A stretch of DNA of 37,733 bases from an uncultured Candidatus Saccharibacteria bacterium (GTDB lineage: Bacteria > Patescibacteriota > Saccharimonadia > Saccharimonadales > Saccharimonadaceae): positions 1 to 37,733 of the forward strand of contig CAMUQR010000002.1 in NCBI GenBank assembly GCA_947097085.1, read 5' to 3'. Shown piece by piece: positions 1 through 8,660 of the stretch; the first letter of the stretch is position 1, and each line of letters begins with the position of its first letter. The position numbers were made by a program, and so were the translations under genes. The notes beneath the pieces are model-generated. The model did not search any database and was not told the origin of the DNA. It was given only the letters and a program-made list of their open reading frames with translations.

Positions 1-18
1 TATTTGAAGCTAGGCATA

Positions 19-50
19 AAATTATCGGCGCAACGAGGCGCCGATAATTT
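19..50 (-). terminator. Rho-independent terminator of the ABC operon
   Basis: A perfect 13-bp inverted repeat (19-31 with 38-50) has a 6-base loop. It lies just past the stop codon of the minus-strand permease and is followed on that strand by a T-rich run. Confidence 0.8.
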
Positions 51-64
51 CGGTTAAACGGCTG

Positions 65-1441
65 TTATTTAGTGTCAATCAGCAGTTCTTTTGGATTTTT
101 CTTGAGGATGCCTGAGGTGGCGATAGCAAGAGCAATGACCAAGACAACTGACATAAAGATCACGACATACAGCATTGATTCTGGGACGATGTTAATGTCG
201 AGACTGGTGAGGGCTTTGTTGAAGCCATCGACTTCGGCACCGCCACCGAGTTGGCTTGAGGCGGAGAGTTTAGCGACGCGTTTCGCAATATCGCCAGTGA
301 CTTTGTTTAAGATGCTATTGCCCATTATCTTACCCAAATAGTCAGCCAAGAAGTAAGCACCGATGAAGGCTGGAATCGATACGAACACCAGTTCGCAGAC
401 GAATTGACCGAAAATGCGGGCTTTAGACATACCGAGAGCTAACAAGACGGCGATTTCTTTTTTGCGGGCGTTCATCCACAGGAACAGTAGCAGTGATACC
501 ACTACGCCAGCGAAGATTAACGAACCGATGAAGAGTTTGTTAGCGATTGAATAAACACCAGAGATTGATTGTTGCAAGGCTGGGTAGTTCGATGAGCTTT
601 TAATTAAGCTGTATTGACGCCAGTTGATGTCGAGTCGGCCGAGATCTTTCATAACTTGGTCGAGTTTTTTATTACCTTTGACGAAAAAAGTGGCGTCTTG
701 GTAAGTGGCGGTGTGTTCGGTGTTGCCATAAACTTTAGCGGCGGTATCAATGTCGGTAATCAGCGTGTTTTCGTAGAGTTCTTGAGCGGCGCTGACTCCC
801 CCACTGTTATGGCCATCAAACAGACCTTTGATTTCGACTTCGACAGTTTCGTTCGCGCCCTTTTCGTTGTCGGCATCAAACAGGTTAGATTTAACTTTAA
901 GTTTGTCACCAATTTTTAAATTGTTCTTTTTGGCTAAATCTTTGTGCATTAAGATTTTGTGCTTGTCTTGGTTGGTTAAATGCGACCCTTCGACGAGTTT
1001 GTAAGCACCAGAGACGAATTTGGTTTCTTTGGATGAGTCGTTAACGCCAGTCAGCATGACGGTGCGACCAAAGTTTTTAGCGCGTTCTGGTGAGCGCATT
1101 GAGAGCGTTTGTTTAGTCTCGATAATGTCGTGACCAACTAGATCAGCCACGCTGTTGATACGTTTGACGTAGCCATCGATATCTTTAGAATCAGAGATTT
1201 TTTTAATATCTTGACCTCTGACATTACCACCACCACGGGGGGTGCCTTGGTTGACTTGGCGGTTGATTTCCATTGAGAAGCTGTTGGTGATCGTACCAAA
1301 AGTCTCCTCAGACGCCTTGTCGGTAGCCCGACTGATTGATAGACCGATTAAGCTCAAAGTTGACATTGCCAGAATCACCAAGAGAATGACCAGCGATTTC
1401 AGGCTTTTTCGCGTCACATAGGCAAAAGCATTTTTAAACAT
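65..1441 (-). CDS. ABC transporter permease, FtsX/MacB (Vex-like) family
   Basis: This 458-residue protein is the second permease of a three-gene ABC exporter operon. It has one N-terminal membrane helix (about residues 15-36), a large extracytoplasmic domain, and three C-terminal helices (about 304-327, 347-370, 425-447), which is the FtsX/MacB permease fold. It is clearly paralogous to the permease at 2112-3389: both start with a KNA-AYV-RK segment, both contain a KNNLK loop motif, and both carry an LGMSKA or IGFSKA coupling motif before the second C-terminal helix. The ATG is preceded by AGGAGAG. The permease-ATPase-permease order matches the Vex family of Gram-positive peptide exporters. 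The substrate cannot be told from sequence. It sits last in the operon, before a strong terminator. Confidence 0.88.
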   Translation of the reverse strand: MFKNAFAYVTRKSLKSLVILLVILAMSTLSLIGLSISRATDKASEETFGTITNSFSMEINRQVNQGTPRGGGNVRGQDIKKISDSKDIDGYVKRINSVADLVGHDIIETKQTLSMRSPERAKNFGRTVMLTGVNDSSKETKFVSGAYKLVEGSHLTNQDKHKILMHKDLAKKNNLKIGDKLKVKSNLFDADNEKGANETVEVEIKGLFDGHNSGGVSAAQELYENTLITDIDTAAKVYGNTEHTATYQDATFFVKGNKKLDQVMKDLGRLDINWRQYSLIKSSSNYPALQQSISGVYSIANKLFIGSLIFAGVVVSLLLFLWMNARKKEIAVLLALGMSKARIFGQFVCELVFVSIPAFIGAYFLADYLGKIMGNSILNKVTGDIAKRVAKLSASSQLGGGAEVDGFNKALTSLDINIVPESMLYVVIFMSVVLVIALAIATSGILKKNPKELLIDTK

Positions 1442-1459
1442 TGTTTTCTCTCCTATTAT

Positions 1460-2101
1460 TTATAAATTTTTAACTTTTTTGAGTTTTTTGTTGCCGAGTT
1501 CAAGCACGACATCAGCCGCTTTAGCGACTTTTTTACTGTGGGTGACGACGATAACACATTTATTGCGTTCACGAGCCAGTTTTTTTAAGATCTCAATGAT
1601 TTCACCGGCGGTGTGACTGTCGAGGTTGCCGGTTGGCTCGTCGGCTAAAATCACTGGCGCTTCCGATACTAAAGCGCGAGCGATGGCCACGCGTTGTTGC
1701 TGTCCACCAGAGAGCTTCATGACATTGCGTTTGACTTGGTTTTGATTAAGTCCTAGCTCTAACAGAATCGTCTCAGGTGCTTCACGGTTGACTAAGCGGA
1801 TATTTTCGAGTGGTGATAAATAGTCAATCAGGTTGTAGTTTTGGAACACCAGTGAAATGTTATTTTTGCGGTGATGTGAGTAGCCTTGCTCTTCAATGTC
1901 TTCGTTTTGGAAGAGGATTTGACCACGTTTCGGGGTGTCGAGTCCAGCTAATAGTGATAATAAAGTTGATTTACCGGCACCCGATTTACCGATGATGGCA
2001 TAGAATTTGCCAAGTTGGAATTTTTGCTCAACTGATGAAAGCACTTCTTCTTTTGAGCCGGGATAACGATAAGTTACATTTTTAATTTCTAATACGTCCA
2101 T
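1460..2101 (-). CDS. ABC transporter ATP-binding protein
   Basis: This 213-residue nucleotide-binding subunit powers the two flanking permeases. Walker A (GKSGAGKST, about residues 38-46), the Q-loop (FQNYN), the signature LSGGQQQR (about 130-137), Walker B (VILADEPT) and the switch His (VVTHS) are all present, and the length is normal for the MacB/LolD class. The start is preceded by AGGAGAAATATA, and the gap to the upstream permease is 10 bases, so the three genes should be co-transcribed and translated in similar amounts. Confidence 0.95.
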   Translation of the reverse strand: MDVLEIKNVTYRYPGSKEEVLSSVEQKFQLGKFYAIIGKSGAGKSTLLSLLAGLDTPKRGQILFQNEDIEEQGYSHHRKNNISLVFQNYNLIDYLSPLENIRLVNREAPETILLELGLNQNQVKRNVMKLSGGQQQRVAIARALVSEAPVILADEPTGNLDSHTAGEIIEILKKLARERNKCVIVVTHSKKVAKAADVVLELGNKKLKKVKNL

Positions 2102-2111
2102 TATATTTCTC

Positions 2112-3389
2112 CTAACTTATTTGTGATAATATTTTTTTCGGTTTCTTGATTAAAATCATCGCTGATGATAGCACTACTGAGATAACGATAATACTAATTA
2201 GCACGCCGTAACTTTGAATGAAAGTCAATAACCAGTTGACATTGCCGTCGCTACTTAACAGATTGTTGGCGAGTGTGCCGGTTTCGTCGGCGCTAGCAAA
2301 GCCACTGACGATTTGACTTAAGAGTAAGCTACCAAAGAGCAGTGATGCAACAGTTGCTGGCAATGAAATCAGCAGCAATTCGAGCAGGAATTGACCGACA
2401 ATCTGAGCTTTGCTAAAACCAATTGATAGCAAAATGCCGATTTCGTAAACCCGTTCACGTAGCCACAGCATTAGGATTAGTGATAACACAATCACTCCGC
2501 CTGCCATAATCGCGTAAGTCATGATGTTGATAATGTACTTGACGCCACCGAGCGATTCAATTGCTTCTTTGAAGGCGTTATCGTCCTTAGCGAGGTCGTA
2601 GTTGACCCAATCGATTGCTAGTTGCTTAACTTTTTTGAGTGATTCGTCGAGATGCTCTGGGCTACTGGCGAATAAGTTGAGCTTGTTAACGACTTGCTCG
2701 GATTCCTTGAGACCTAAAGCGGTTTGACTAGACTGATAATCGACAAACATGCTGTTTTCGCTGAAGTCTGATGATAGACCAGTGTATTTTTCTTGTTTTT
2801 TGCCAGAAAAAATACCAACGATTTCAAATTGATGTGTCGAGTGCGTGCCAGAATTGTCGATTTTAGTCAGTTCGAGGCTAATTTTATCGTGCAGTTTGAG
2901 GTTGTTTTTCTTAGCAAAATCCTCGTGCACCATAATCTTGTTGCGGTCGTTTTTATCAATTCCCCGCCCTTGTTTGATAGTGAACACTCCGCTACCAAAG
3001 AGCACGTTCTTTTTAATATTGTTAATGGCCTCGACCGAGACAAGATTTTTAAACTGGTTCGGTATGTCTTCACGTTTGATTTTTTGTTCGCCCTCGACGA
3101 CTTTGGTGTTGGTCAGTTTGGCGGTGCCGTTATATTGAGGCACGATCTCTTGGATTTCTTTAATTTTGTGAATATCCTTAAACTGATTCATGGCAAAGTA
3201 GCCACTGGCTTTTTTGGTGATGGATAGTGATGAATTGGAAGTTTTATAGAGAGTTTTCTCTAAATTATTACTTGATTTCATGATGCTTAAACACGCATAC
3301 AAACACGACAACACCAAGGTTAAAATGACTAAAACTATCAATGTGCGATTCTTTTTTCGGGAAACATATGCCAAAGCGTTTTTAATCAC
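2112..3389 (-). CDS. ABC transporter permease, FtsX/MacB (Vex-like) family
   Basis: This 425-residue protein is the first gene of the ABC operon. It has an N-terminal membrane helix (about 16-36), an extracytoplasmic domain, and three C-terminal helices. The start codon is GTG (3387-3389), supported by a strong AAAGGAGTG ribosome-binding site eight bases upstream; no better ATG lies nearby. It is diverged from its paralogue at 65-1441 but keeps the same landmarks, suggesting an ancient duplication and a heterodimeric exporter. The 5' leader carries inverted and direct repeats (separate entries). Peptide or antimicrobial export is the usual role of this class; here it is an inference. Confidence 0.87.
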   Translation of the reverse strand: MIKNALAYVSRKKNRTLIVLVILTLVLSCLYACLSIMKSSNNLEKTLYKTSNSSLSITKKASGYFAMNQFKDIHKIKEIQEIVPQYNGTAKLTNTKVVEGEQKIKREDIPNQFKNLVSVEAINNIKKNVLFGSGVFTIKQGRGIDKNDRNKIMVHEDFAKKNNLKLHDKISLELTKIDNSGTHSTHQFEIVGIFSGKKQEKYTGLSSDFSENSMFVDYQSSQTALGLKESEQVVNKLNLFASSPEHLDESLKKVKQLAIDWVNYDLAKDDNAFKEAIESLGGVKYIINIMTYAIMAGGVIVLSLILMLWLRERVYEIGILLSIGFSKAQIVGQFLLELLLISLPATVASLLFGSLLLSQIVSGFASADETGTLANNLLSSDGNVNWLLTFIQSYGVLISIIVISVVLSSAMILIKKPKKILSQIS

Positions 3390-3413
3390 TGGTGATTCAC
3401 TCCTTTCTAATTT

Positions 3414-3484
3414 CTAGCGCAAGATCAAGATACTTGTCACTAGACGCTCCTTAATTTTAAATTGATGATTCAGAACAGCGCTAG
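3414..3484 (-). repeat. Long-range inverted repeat in the ABC operon leader
   Basis: CTAGCGC at 3414-3420 is perfectly complementary to GCGCTAG at 3478-3484, with 57 bases between. In RNA this would close a large stem-loop whose 3' arm lies about ten bases from the ribosome-binding site of the GTG start. Regulatory function is a guess. Confidence 0.4.
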
Positions 3485-3529
3485 TTTGCACCTCAAATAA
3501 GCTTGTTCATAATCCTATCTTACAAGCCT

Positions 3530-3550
3530 TTTATGAAATATTTATGAAAT
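3530..3550. promoter_or_regulatory. Tandem direct repeat, possible activator site
   Basis: TTTATGAAAT occurs twice (3530-3539 and 3541-3550) at exactly 11-bp spacing, between rpoD and the ABC operon. Direct repeats one helical turn apart are typical of OmpR/PhoB-class response regulator sites. It lies upstream of where the ABC operon promoter should be. I see no regulator gene in the window. Confidence 0.45.
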
Positions 3551-3564
3551 GAATTAAAAAAGTT

Positions 3565-4599
3565 TTAGCTTAAATATTCGTGGAGTTTTTTGGAGTCTTT
3601 GTGCTTACGCAGTTTAGCTAGAGCTTTGGCTTCAATTTGACGGATGCGTTCACGGGTAACGTCAAACTCTTGGCCGACTTCTTCGAGGGTGCGACTTTTG
3701 CCATTGCCGAGACCGAAGCGCATTTGAATAATCTTGCATTCACGTTCTGATAAACTACCGAGTACCTCGTCAATTTGTTCTTTAAGAAGCTGAGTCGAGG
3801 CAGCGTCCTCTGGTGAATCATTGTCATCATCACTGATGAAATCGCCTAGGACAGAATCTTCATCATCACCATCGCGACCAATTGAAGCATCAAGTGAACT
3901 GATATCTTGTTTAATTTTCATGATGTATTCGACTTTGTCGACTTCCATGTCCATTTCTTTAGCCAGTTCTTCGAGGCTTGGTTCGCGGTTGAGTTGTTGG
4001 GTTAGACGACGTTGAGTGCGCAGTAATTTATTGATGGTTTCCACCATATGGACCGGAATACGAATGGTGCGGGCTTGGTCAGCGATAGCGCGCGTAATTG
4101 CTTGGCGAATCCACCAAGTAGCGTAAGTTGAGAATTTAAAACCTTTATCGGGGTCGAACTTGTCTACCGCACGCAACAAACCGGTATTACCTTCTTGAAT
4201 TAAATCCAAAAAATCCAGTCCCCGACCCGAATAGCGTTTAGCGATTGAGACTACGAGACGCATGTTGGCTTCAGCCATTTTGTCTTTAGCTTTTTGCGAA
4301 CCTTCGAGGATTTGGTAGGCTAATTTCGTCTCTTCCTCGAGAGATAAGAGTGGAATCTTACCGATTTCGTGGAGGTATAATTTGACCGAGTCGTCAGCAA
4401 TTTCGTCGATTAAGTTAGTGTTAGCAAAAAAATCAAACTCATCAACCAAATCTTCATCGTTTTCAAGTTCATCAAGACTTGGTTCATCGAAGTCCGAACC
4501 ATCACTAGCTTCTTTAATTAATTCGTTGATATCCTCAGGCTGAATCGCATTTTTGTCTTTTTTGTCTAGTTTGTGGTTTTTGTCTAGAGGTGTTGGCAT
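3565..4599 (-). CDS. rpoD: Primary RNA polymerase sigma factor (sigma-70)
   Basis: This 344-residue housekeeping sigma factor directs RNA polymerase to -35/-10 promoters. The acidic N-terminus is short and I see no clear region 1.1. Region 1.2 ([11 protein letters not shown], about 73) and region 2 with the RPOD_CORE segment follow, including [20 protein letters not shown] for -10 recognition and melting. Region 3 contains [11 protein letters not shown]. Region 4 ends with the helix-turn-helix [20 protein letters not shown] that reads the -35. The start ATG overlaps the dnaG stop in a TAATG junction, so translation is probably coupled. This preserves the dnaG-rpoD half of the classic macromolecular-synthesis operon; rpsU is absent here. 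No clear terminator follows, so read-through into the ABC operon is possible. Confidence 0.97.
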   Translation of the reverse strand: MPTPLDKNHKLDKKDKNAIQPEDINELIKEASDGSDFDEPSLDELENDEDLVDEFDFFANTNLIDEIADDSVKLYLHEIGKIPLLSLEEETKLAYQILEGSQKAKDKMAEANMRLVVSIAKRYSGRGLDFLDLIQEGNTGLLRAVDKFDPDKGFKFSTYATWWIRQAITRAIADQARTIRIPVHMVETINKLLRTQRRLTQQLNREPSLEELAKEMDMEVDKVEYIMKIKQDISSLDASIGRDGDDEDSVLGDFISDDDNDSPEDAASTQLLKEQIDEVLGSLSERECKIIQMRFGLGNGKSRTLEEVGQEFDVTRERIRQIEAKALAKLRKHKDSKKLHEYLS

Positions 4600-6347
4600 T
4601 ACTTCTTGTCTCCTTTAATCAATTGATTTAACTCGGCGCGAATGGCGGTGGCACGGCTCTCGTCGCCATCATATTCCGCTTGCCTTAACTGATTAGTTAA
4701 TTGTTCGGTCACATTTTTTTGGAAGTCGGCTTTTGACTGATTAATTAGTCGGCGCGCTTCTTGTTCCACTTCGGTTTTTGACCACAATAAATAACGCTCT
4801 TCAGTTTTTAATGTCAACACTTTACCATAAATCGTCAAATCTTGCAATCCGCCGAGCTGATCTTTGGTAAAATCATCGCCAGCTTGGACGAGTAGTTTGG
4901 CTAGCTGTTGACGCGGTTTGTCTTTAAAATCAATAATGGCGCGTGCATCCAGGTTAGCGAGCAGTCGACGGGCTTCTTTCGATATGAGACACATCGCCAG
5001 CAGATCATCTTGGTATTTAAACTCATCAACGGCGGAATCAGCGTTTGGTTTTTTAGGCTTGAGGGCTTTTTTAGGTTGGGGGTTGTTGAGGTCGGTGAGC
5101 TGTGATTTGATAGCGTCAAGGGAAATTTCGACGATATTGGCTAGTTTTTGCAAATAGCTTTCTTTTTCGACTGGATCATTAAGTTGATCGATAGTGGTTA
5201 GGATTTTACGGCTGTAATCGCGTTTGGCAGTGGTTTGACTGAGGTCGAATTTAGTTTGATAAACGCGCATGAGCCAATCAACCGCTGGCTCGGCTTGGTC
5301 AATTGATTGTTGCCAGAGAGCGACATCCTGCTGAATTAACTCATCGGGATCTTTAGCGTCACCGACCAGCGAGATGATTTTAATATCAACGTTGACGGTT
5401 TGAGCTAAAGCAATTGCTCGTTCAGTGGCATTAATGCCGGCATTATCAGCGTCAAATGCTAATCGAATATCACTAGTGTAGCGCGCTAAAATTTTCAAAT
5501 GTTGCTCAGTCATGGCGGTGCCAGCCGTGGCGACGACTTGTTTGACGCCAGCTTGATGCGAGCTAATCACATCCATATTACCTTCAACAATCACGGTTTG
5601 ATCCAGCTTACGAATCGCTTCTTTAGCCTGAAACAGACCGAACACGTGACGCGATTTATCATAGAGCAGAGTGGCTGGAGTGTTGAGATACTTCGGAATG
5701 GCATCAGCCTCAAGCCCCCGCCCCGTAAAACCAATTGTCTGCCCCATGGCGTCGGACAATGGAATCATCAACCGTGCCCGAAATAAATCGGTTTTGTACT
5801 GATTGAGCAAGCCGGCGGTGGCGATTTCTGGCAGTTTATAACCGCGTTTTAATAAAAAATCTACTAGGGCACGTTTATGATTTGGGGCATAGCCGATAGC
5901 GAATGTTTTGAGGGTCTCGTCAGTCAGGTGGCGCTTGGTTTTGGCGTATTCTAGAGCATGTGGGTTTTTGGCGAGGATTGCTTGGTAATACTTGGTGACC
6001 AGGGTGTACATCTCTTGTTCATGAGCCCTACGCTTAGCGAGTTGTTGAGAGCCGGCACTGCTAAAAACTTGCAATTCGATGCCAGCTTTGCGCGCGAGGA
6101 TTTTGATAGCTTCTTTGAAATCGACCCCTTCCATTTCCATAATAAATGAGAAAATATCGCCACCTTTGCCACTCGAAAAATCATGCCAAATCCGTTTATC
6201 CGGACTGACAATAAAACTCGGCGTTTTTTCATTCGAAAATGGACTCAGTGCCTTGAAGTTGCGCCCCGCCCGCTTCAGTTCCACATATTCACCAACCACA
6301 TCTTCAATGTTCAACCGATCACGAATTTCTTCTTTGGCGTCGTTCAT
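4599..6347 (-). CDS. dnaG: DNA primase with a zinc ribbon lacking its zinc ligands
   Basis: This 582-residue protein makes RNA primers at the replication fork. The N-terminal domain aligns well to the CHC2 zinc ribbon (KTPSF at about 41-45, then SPDK and KGGD), but the usual Cys/His/Cys/Cys positions are Ser35, Ser38, Asp56 and Ser59. The codons are unambiguous (AGT, TCG, GAT, AGT). The RNA polymerase core and TOPRIM domain are intact: VEGNMDV (about 251-257) holds the catalytic Glu and FDADNAG (about 298-304) the metal-binding Asps. A C-terminal helicase-binding-like region follows (about 440-582). Length is near normal, so this is not decay. The gene heads a two-gene unit with rpoD. A GGAG sits rather far (about 14 bases) from the ATG. 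Function is inferred to be intact. Confidence 0.95.
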   Translation of the reverse strand: MNDAKEEIRDRLNIEDVVGEYVELKRAGRNFKALSPFSNEKTPSFIVSPDKRIWHDFSSGKGGDIFSFIMEMEGVDFKEAIKILARKAGIELQVFSSAGSQQLAKRRAHEQEMYTLVTKYYQAILAKNPHALEYAKTKRHLTDETLKTFAIGYAPNHKRALVDFLLKRGYKLPEIATAGLLNQYKTDLFRARLMIPLSDAMGQTIGFTGRGLEADAIPKYLNTPATLLYDKSRHVFGLFQAKEAIRKLDQTVIVEGNMDVISSHQAGVKQVVATAGTAMTEQHLKILARYTSDIRLAFDADNAGINATERAIALAQTVNVDIKIISLVGDAKDPDELIQQDVALWQQSIDQAEPAVDWLMRVYQTKFDLSQTTAKRDYSRKILTTIDQLNDPVEKESYLQKLANIVEISLDAIKSQLTDLNNPQPKKALKPKKPNADSAVDEFKYQDDLLAMCLISKEARRLLANLDARAIIDFKDKPRQQLAKLLVQAGDDFTKDQLGGLQDLTIYGKVLTLKTEERYLLWSKTEVEQEARRLINQSKADFQKNVTEQLTNQLRQAEYDGDESRATAIRAELNQLIKGDKK

Positions 6348-6431
6348 TGGGCTAATATCTGCTCCGTCTTGTTAGTCGCATTACTGGCAAGAATCCAACT
6401 CGAGCCATGGCATGCTGGTTATTTGGTGATA

Positions 6432-6437
6432 ATTATA
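6432..6437 (-). promoter_or_regulatory. -10 element of the dnaG-rpoD promoter
   Basis: A perfect minus-strand TATAAT lies about 85 bases upstream of the dnaG start. The -35 is weak. Confidence 0.6.
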
Positions 6438-6467
6438 CCTTATTTTCGGGACAAAATCCATTGAGAT

Positions 6468-6487
6468 TATCAGGCGCATCCCTGATA
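6468..6487. promoter_or_regulatory. Palindrome between divergent promoters
   Basis: TATCAGG-N6-CCTGATA is a perfect 7-bp inverted repeat with a 6-bp centre. It sits between the dnaG promoter and the divergent TVP38-family gene, upstream of both -10 elements. It could be an operator for a dimeric regulator. No regulator is known. Confidence 0.4.
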
Positions 6488-6543
6488 TTTACATTTTATG
6501 ACATATTTATTATTATCTGTCAAATGAAGAAGCGCCGACATTA

Positions 6544-6552
6544 TGGTAAAAT
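6544..6552 (+). promoter_or_regulatory. Extended -10 (TGG-TAAAAT), leaderless promoter
   Basis: The element ends six bases before the ATG at 6559, so transcription would begin at or next to the start codon. Confidence 0.7.
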
Positions 6553-6558
6553 GAGCTT

Positions 6559-7293
6559 ATGAAACAACATCCAAAACCTTCAACCACTTCCCAGCCTCAT
6601 TCGGAACGCTGGAAAGCAATCTTAATTAGCGTACTAACAGTAGTAGGAGTGATTGTGACGATTGTGTTCTTGTGGTTTGGCTATCAGACGGGTATGTTGG
6701 CTGATCCTGAAAAAATGCAGGCTTTTTTCCGTAAAATTGGTCCGATTGCCCCAATTGTGTTTATGTTTTATCAGATTATTCAGGTGGTAATTCCGCTGAT
6801 TCCGGGTGGTTTTTCGGTCGGCATTGGCATGCTGATGTTCGGTCTTGGCTGGGGGCTAATTCTTAATGTCGTGCCAATTGTGGTGGGATCGATGATTAAT
6901 TTCCATCTGTCAAAACACTTTGGTTGGAAAATTATCGAATCAGTAGTGACGGCCAACGAAGTATCAGCCGCGAAATCTTGGACTAAAATCAACAAAGCAA
7001 AATTCGAACAAATGTGGATTTTTAAACCGCTCAAGCGCATCCTGCCAGCTAAAGCCTACCGCGCAATGCTCAACTGGCTGACGAGCGACGAGCATTTTTA
7101 TGAGAGTTTGGTGTTTGTGACAATGCTGTTGCCAGGATTTCCGGCCGATTTGCTGTGTTTTGTGTTTGGGCTAATGGACATTAAACCGCGTCGTTTCTTG
7201 ATTATTTTGTTGATTACTAAGCCGATTAATACCCTGCTGTATGGTTGGATTTTTGCAGCTTCGGTTACTGGCGTCTTTCGAATTATTGGCTAG
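6559..7293 (+). CDS. TVP38/TMEM64 (VTT, DedA-like) membrane protein
   Basis: This 244-residue integral membrane protein has helices at about 19-42, 62-80, 85-115, 177-200 and 212-240. The C-terminal block LLPGFPADLLCFVFGL is the conserved VTT/DedA signature with its re-entrant helix. Family members act as lipid scramblases or in membrane homeostasis; the substrate here is unknown. There is no ribosome-binding site, and the -10 element ends six bases before the ATG, so the mRNA is probably leaderless. The next gene follows without a terminator and carries its own promoter inside the end of this gene and the short spacer. Confidence 0.85.
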   Translation: MKQHPKPSTTSQPHSERWKAILISVLTVVGVIVTIVFLWFGYQTGMLADPEKMQAFFRKIGPIAPIVFMFYQIIQVVIPLIPGGFSVGIGMLMFGLGWGLILNVVPIVVGSMINFHLSKHFGWKIIESVVTANEVSAAKSWTKINKAKFEQMWIFKPLKRILPAKAYRAMLNWLTSDEHFYESLVFVTMLLPGFPADLLCFVFGLMDIKPRRFLIILLITKPINTLLYGWIFAASVTGVFRIIG

Positions 7294-7313
7294 TGCTTGG
7301 CTTGTGTTAAAAT
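7286..7313 (+). promoter_or_regulatory. Promoter TTGGCT-N16-TAAAAT with TGT extension, leaderless
   Basis: The -35 is at 7286-7291 and the -10 at 7308-7313. The -10 ends six bases before the ATG at 7320, the same geometry as the promoter at 6544. Confidence 0.72.
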
Positions 7314-7319
7314 AGACAT

Positions 7320-8249
7320 ATGAATAATTTGGGGCATTTTTTAAACTCCCGAGCTTGGGCGGAATTTCGTCAGGCGTTGGGTGAACAGACTCGGCACCGC
7401 GAGGCGGACCAGTGGTCGTATTTAGGTTTAATTCAATCAACGGGTGGTTTTAAAAAGTTTTACTGCCCCTACTCACCTGTCGTATATCAAGTCAAGGGGT
7501 TAGCAGAATTGATGGCTGATATTGATACTGAGGCTAAAAAAGCTCACGCTATGGTGACGCAAATTGAACCGCTTGGTGCTATTACCGCTGATGATTTAAC
7601 GAACTACGGTTATACTAAGATTAAATCAATTCAGCCAGAGTTGACTTGGGTGCTTGATTTGACGCAAGAACGTGAGCAAATTTTAGCTGGAATGGCGTCA
7701 AGTAATCGCAATATTTATCGAAATTATCACAAAAAAGGCTTGGAATTTGCTCAAACTGAGTCAATGGACGATGTTGATACGGTTTTGGGGCTGATTGAGG
7801 CGGTGGCTAAACATAACCAAGCCCATCTTCATCAGACTAGCTATTTACGTCGTCAGGCGGAGGTGTTGATGGCATCGGGTGCGATGCGCTGTTTTGTGGT
7901 GCGTCTCGAGGGGCAAGTGATTGCCGGAGCGCTGGTTTATGATGATCAAACCACCCGTTATTATGCTCATGCGGCGGCTGATTATGAACATCGGAAGCTC
8001 AAGGCGGGCGTGGTTCTACTGAGTGAAATGATTCTCGAGGCGAAAGAGCGTGGCCTGGAATGGTTCGATTTTTATGGGATTACTGATAGTGCTGACCCAA
8101 ATCACCCCTGGGCGGGCTTCACAGCGTTTAAAAAAGGCTTCGGTGGTCAAGAAAAACGCTATCTCGGCACTTGGCAAAAAGTCAATCGTCCCCTGCTCTA
8201 CCGCTTATATTGTTTGTTGCGAAGTATGCGCTCGGCGATGCGGAAGTAG
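7320..8249 (+). CDS. FemABX-family peptidyltransferase (peptidoglycan cross-bridge)
   Basis: This 309-residue protein of the FemA/B/X family transfers amino acids from aminoacyl-tRNA to the lipid II stem peptide. It shows the paired GNAT-like folds. The C-terminal signature reads WFDFYGI followed by HPWAGFTAFKKGFGGQ (about 253-276), which is diagnostic of the family. The region around RNIYRNYHKKG (about 130-140) is the typical substrate-binding segment. There is no ribosome-binding site, and a -10 ends six bases before the ATG, suggesting a leaderless mRNA. Which amino acid is transferred cannot be told. A second family member is cut by the right edge of the window, suggesting sequential additions. 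Confidence 0.9.
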   Translation: MNNLGHFLNSRAWAEFRQALGEQTRHREADQWSYLGLIQSTGGFKKFYCPYSPVVYQVKGLAELMADIDTEAKKAHAMVTQIEPLGAITADDLTNYGYTKIKSIQPELTWVLDLTQEREQILAGMASSNRNIYRNYHKKGLEFAQTESMDDVDTVLGLIEAVAKHNQAHLHQTSYLRRQAEVLMASGAMRCFVVRLEGQVIAGALVYDDQTTRYYAHAAADYEHRKLKAGVVLLSEMILEAKERGLEWFDFYGITDSADPNHPWAGFTAFKKGFGGQEKRYLGTWQKVNRPLLYRLYCLLRSMRSAMRK

Positions 8250-8298
8250 CTATGTAAGAGAATGTCGCCGAGTGGGTTTAAACGGCTAGAACTTGTCA

Positions 8299-8324
8299 AA
8301 AACAACCATCATGGTGGTTGTTTT
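8299..8324 (+). terminator. Terminator of the FemABX gene
   Basis: A 10-bp perfect stem (8299-8308 with 8315-8324) runs into a T tract. Confidence 0.8.
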
Positions 8325-8434
8325 TCAATTGGAGCGCATTATTATAAAACTTGCGTGATTTGATTACCTCCCACGCTTCCCGTATCTATTTCAACCTGTA
8401 TACCAAACTACTTAAAAATCTTCAAAATCCATGG

Positions 8435-8481
8435 TTTTCCACAGCTTTTCCACAGGTTAGTTTTGGGGTGAGTTTTCCACA
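8435..8481 (+). other. Cluster of three DnaA-box-like sites
   Basis: TTTTCCACA occurs three times in the same orientation, at 8435-8443, 8446-8454 and 8473-8481. It differs from the TTATCCACA consensus at one position. It lies inside a 494-base stretch (8250-8743) without a gene that also has AT-rich segments. It could be an origin, a DnaA titration site or a DnaA-controlled regulatory region. dnaA is not in the window. Confidence 0.5.
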
Positions 8482-8484
8482 GTT

Positions 8485-8585
8485 TAATAAAAATTAACAA
8501 TCCCACCTCTGTTATTTTTGGGATTTTTTATTCACGTGGAGAAGCATAAGCTAATTAGGGTTAGTTGAAACACCACCCTTTAATA
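8485..8585 (-). ncRNA. Candidate small RNA from an orphan promoter
   Basis: A strong minus-strand promoter (8592-8620) would start RNA near 8585. No convincing coding sequence follows on that strand. A hairpin with a modest T-run at 8499-8525 could end it, giving a transcript of about 100 bases. It matches no RNA family I can recognise. An 11-codon ATG reading frame without a ribosome-binding site lies inside. Confidence 0.35.
8499..8529. terminator. Terminator-like hairpin
   Basis: AATCCCA (8499-8505) pairs with TGGGATT (8519-8525) and is followed by T6 on the plus strand; a weaker T-rich run lies on the minus strand. It lies 170 bases beyond the FemABX terminator, so it may end an unannotated transcript. 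Confidence 0.5.
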
Positions 8586-8591
8586 CTTATG

Positions 8592-8620
8592 ATTATAGCA
8601 CAGCGTAATCGGTTTGTCTA
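8592..8620 (-). promoter_or_regulatory. Strong orphan promoter TAGACA-N17-TATAAT with TGC extension
   Basis: The -35 is at 8615-8620 and the -10 at 8592-8597 on the minus strand, with no open reading frame downstream before the opposite-strand FemABX gene. Confidence 0.6.
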
Positions 8621-8651
8621 GTCTTTTCTCTCTGATTTTTTCCTAAAAATA

Positions 8652-8660
8652 TGGTAAAAT
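8652..8660 (+). promoter_or_regulatory. Extended -10 (TGG-TAAAAT) of valS
   Basis: It predicts a leader of about 77 bases before the valS ATG. The leader contains a short inverted repeat (AGTTGGCC against GGCCACT, one bulge). A ribosome-binding site AAAGGAA precedes the start. Confidence 0.65.
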
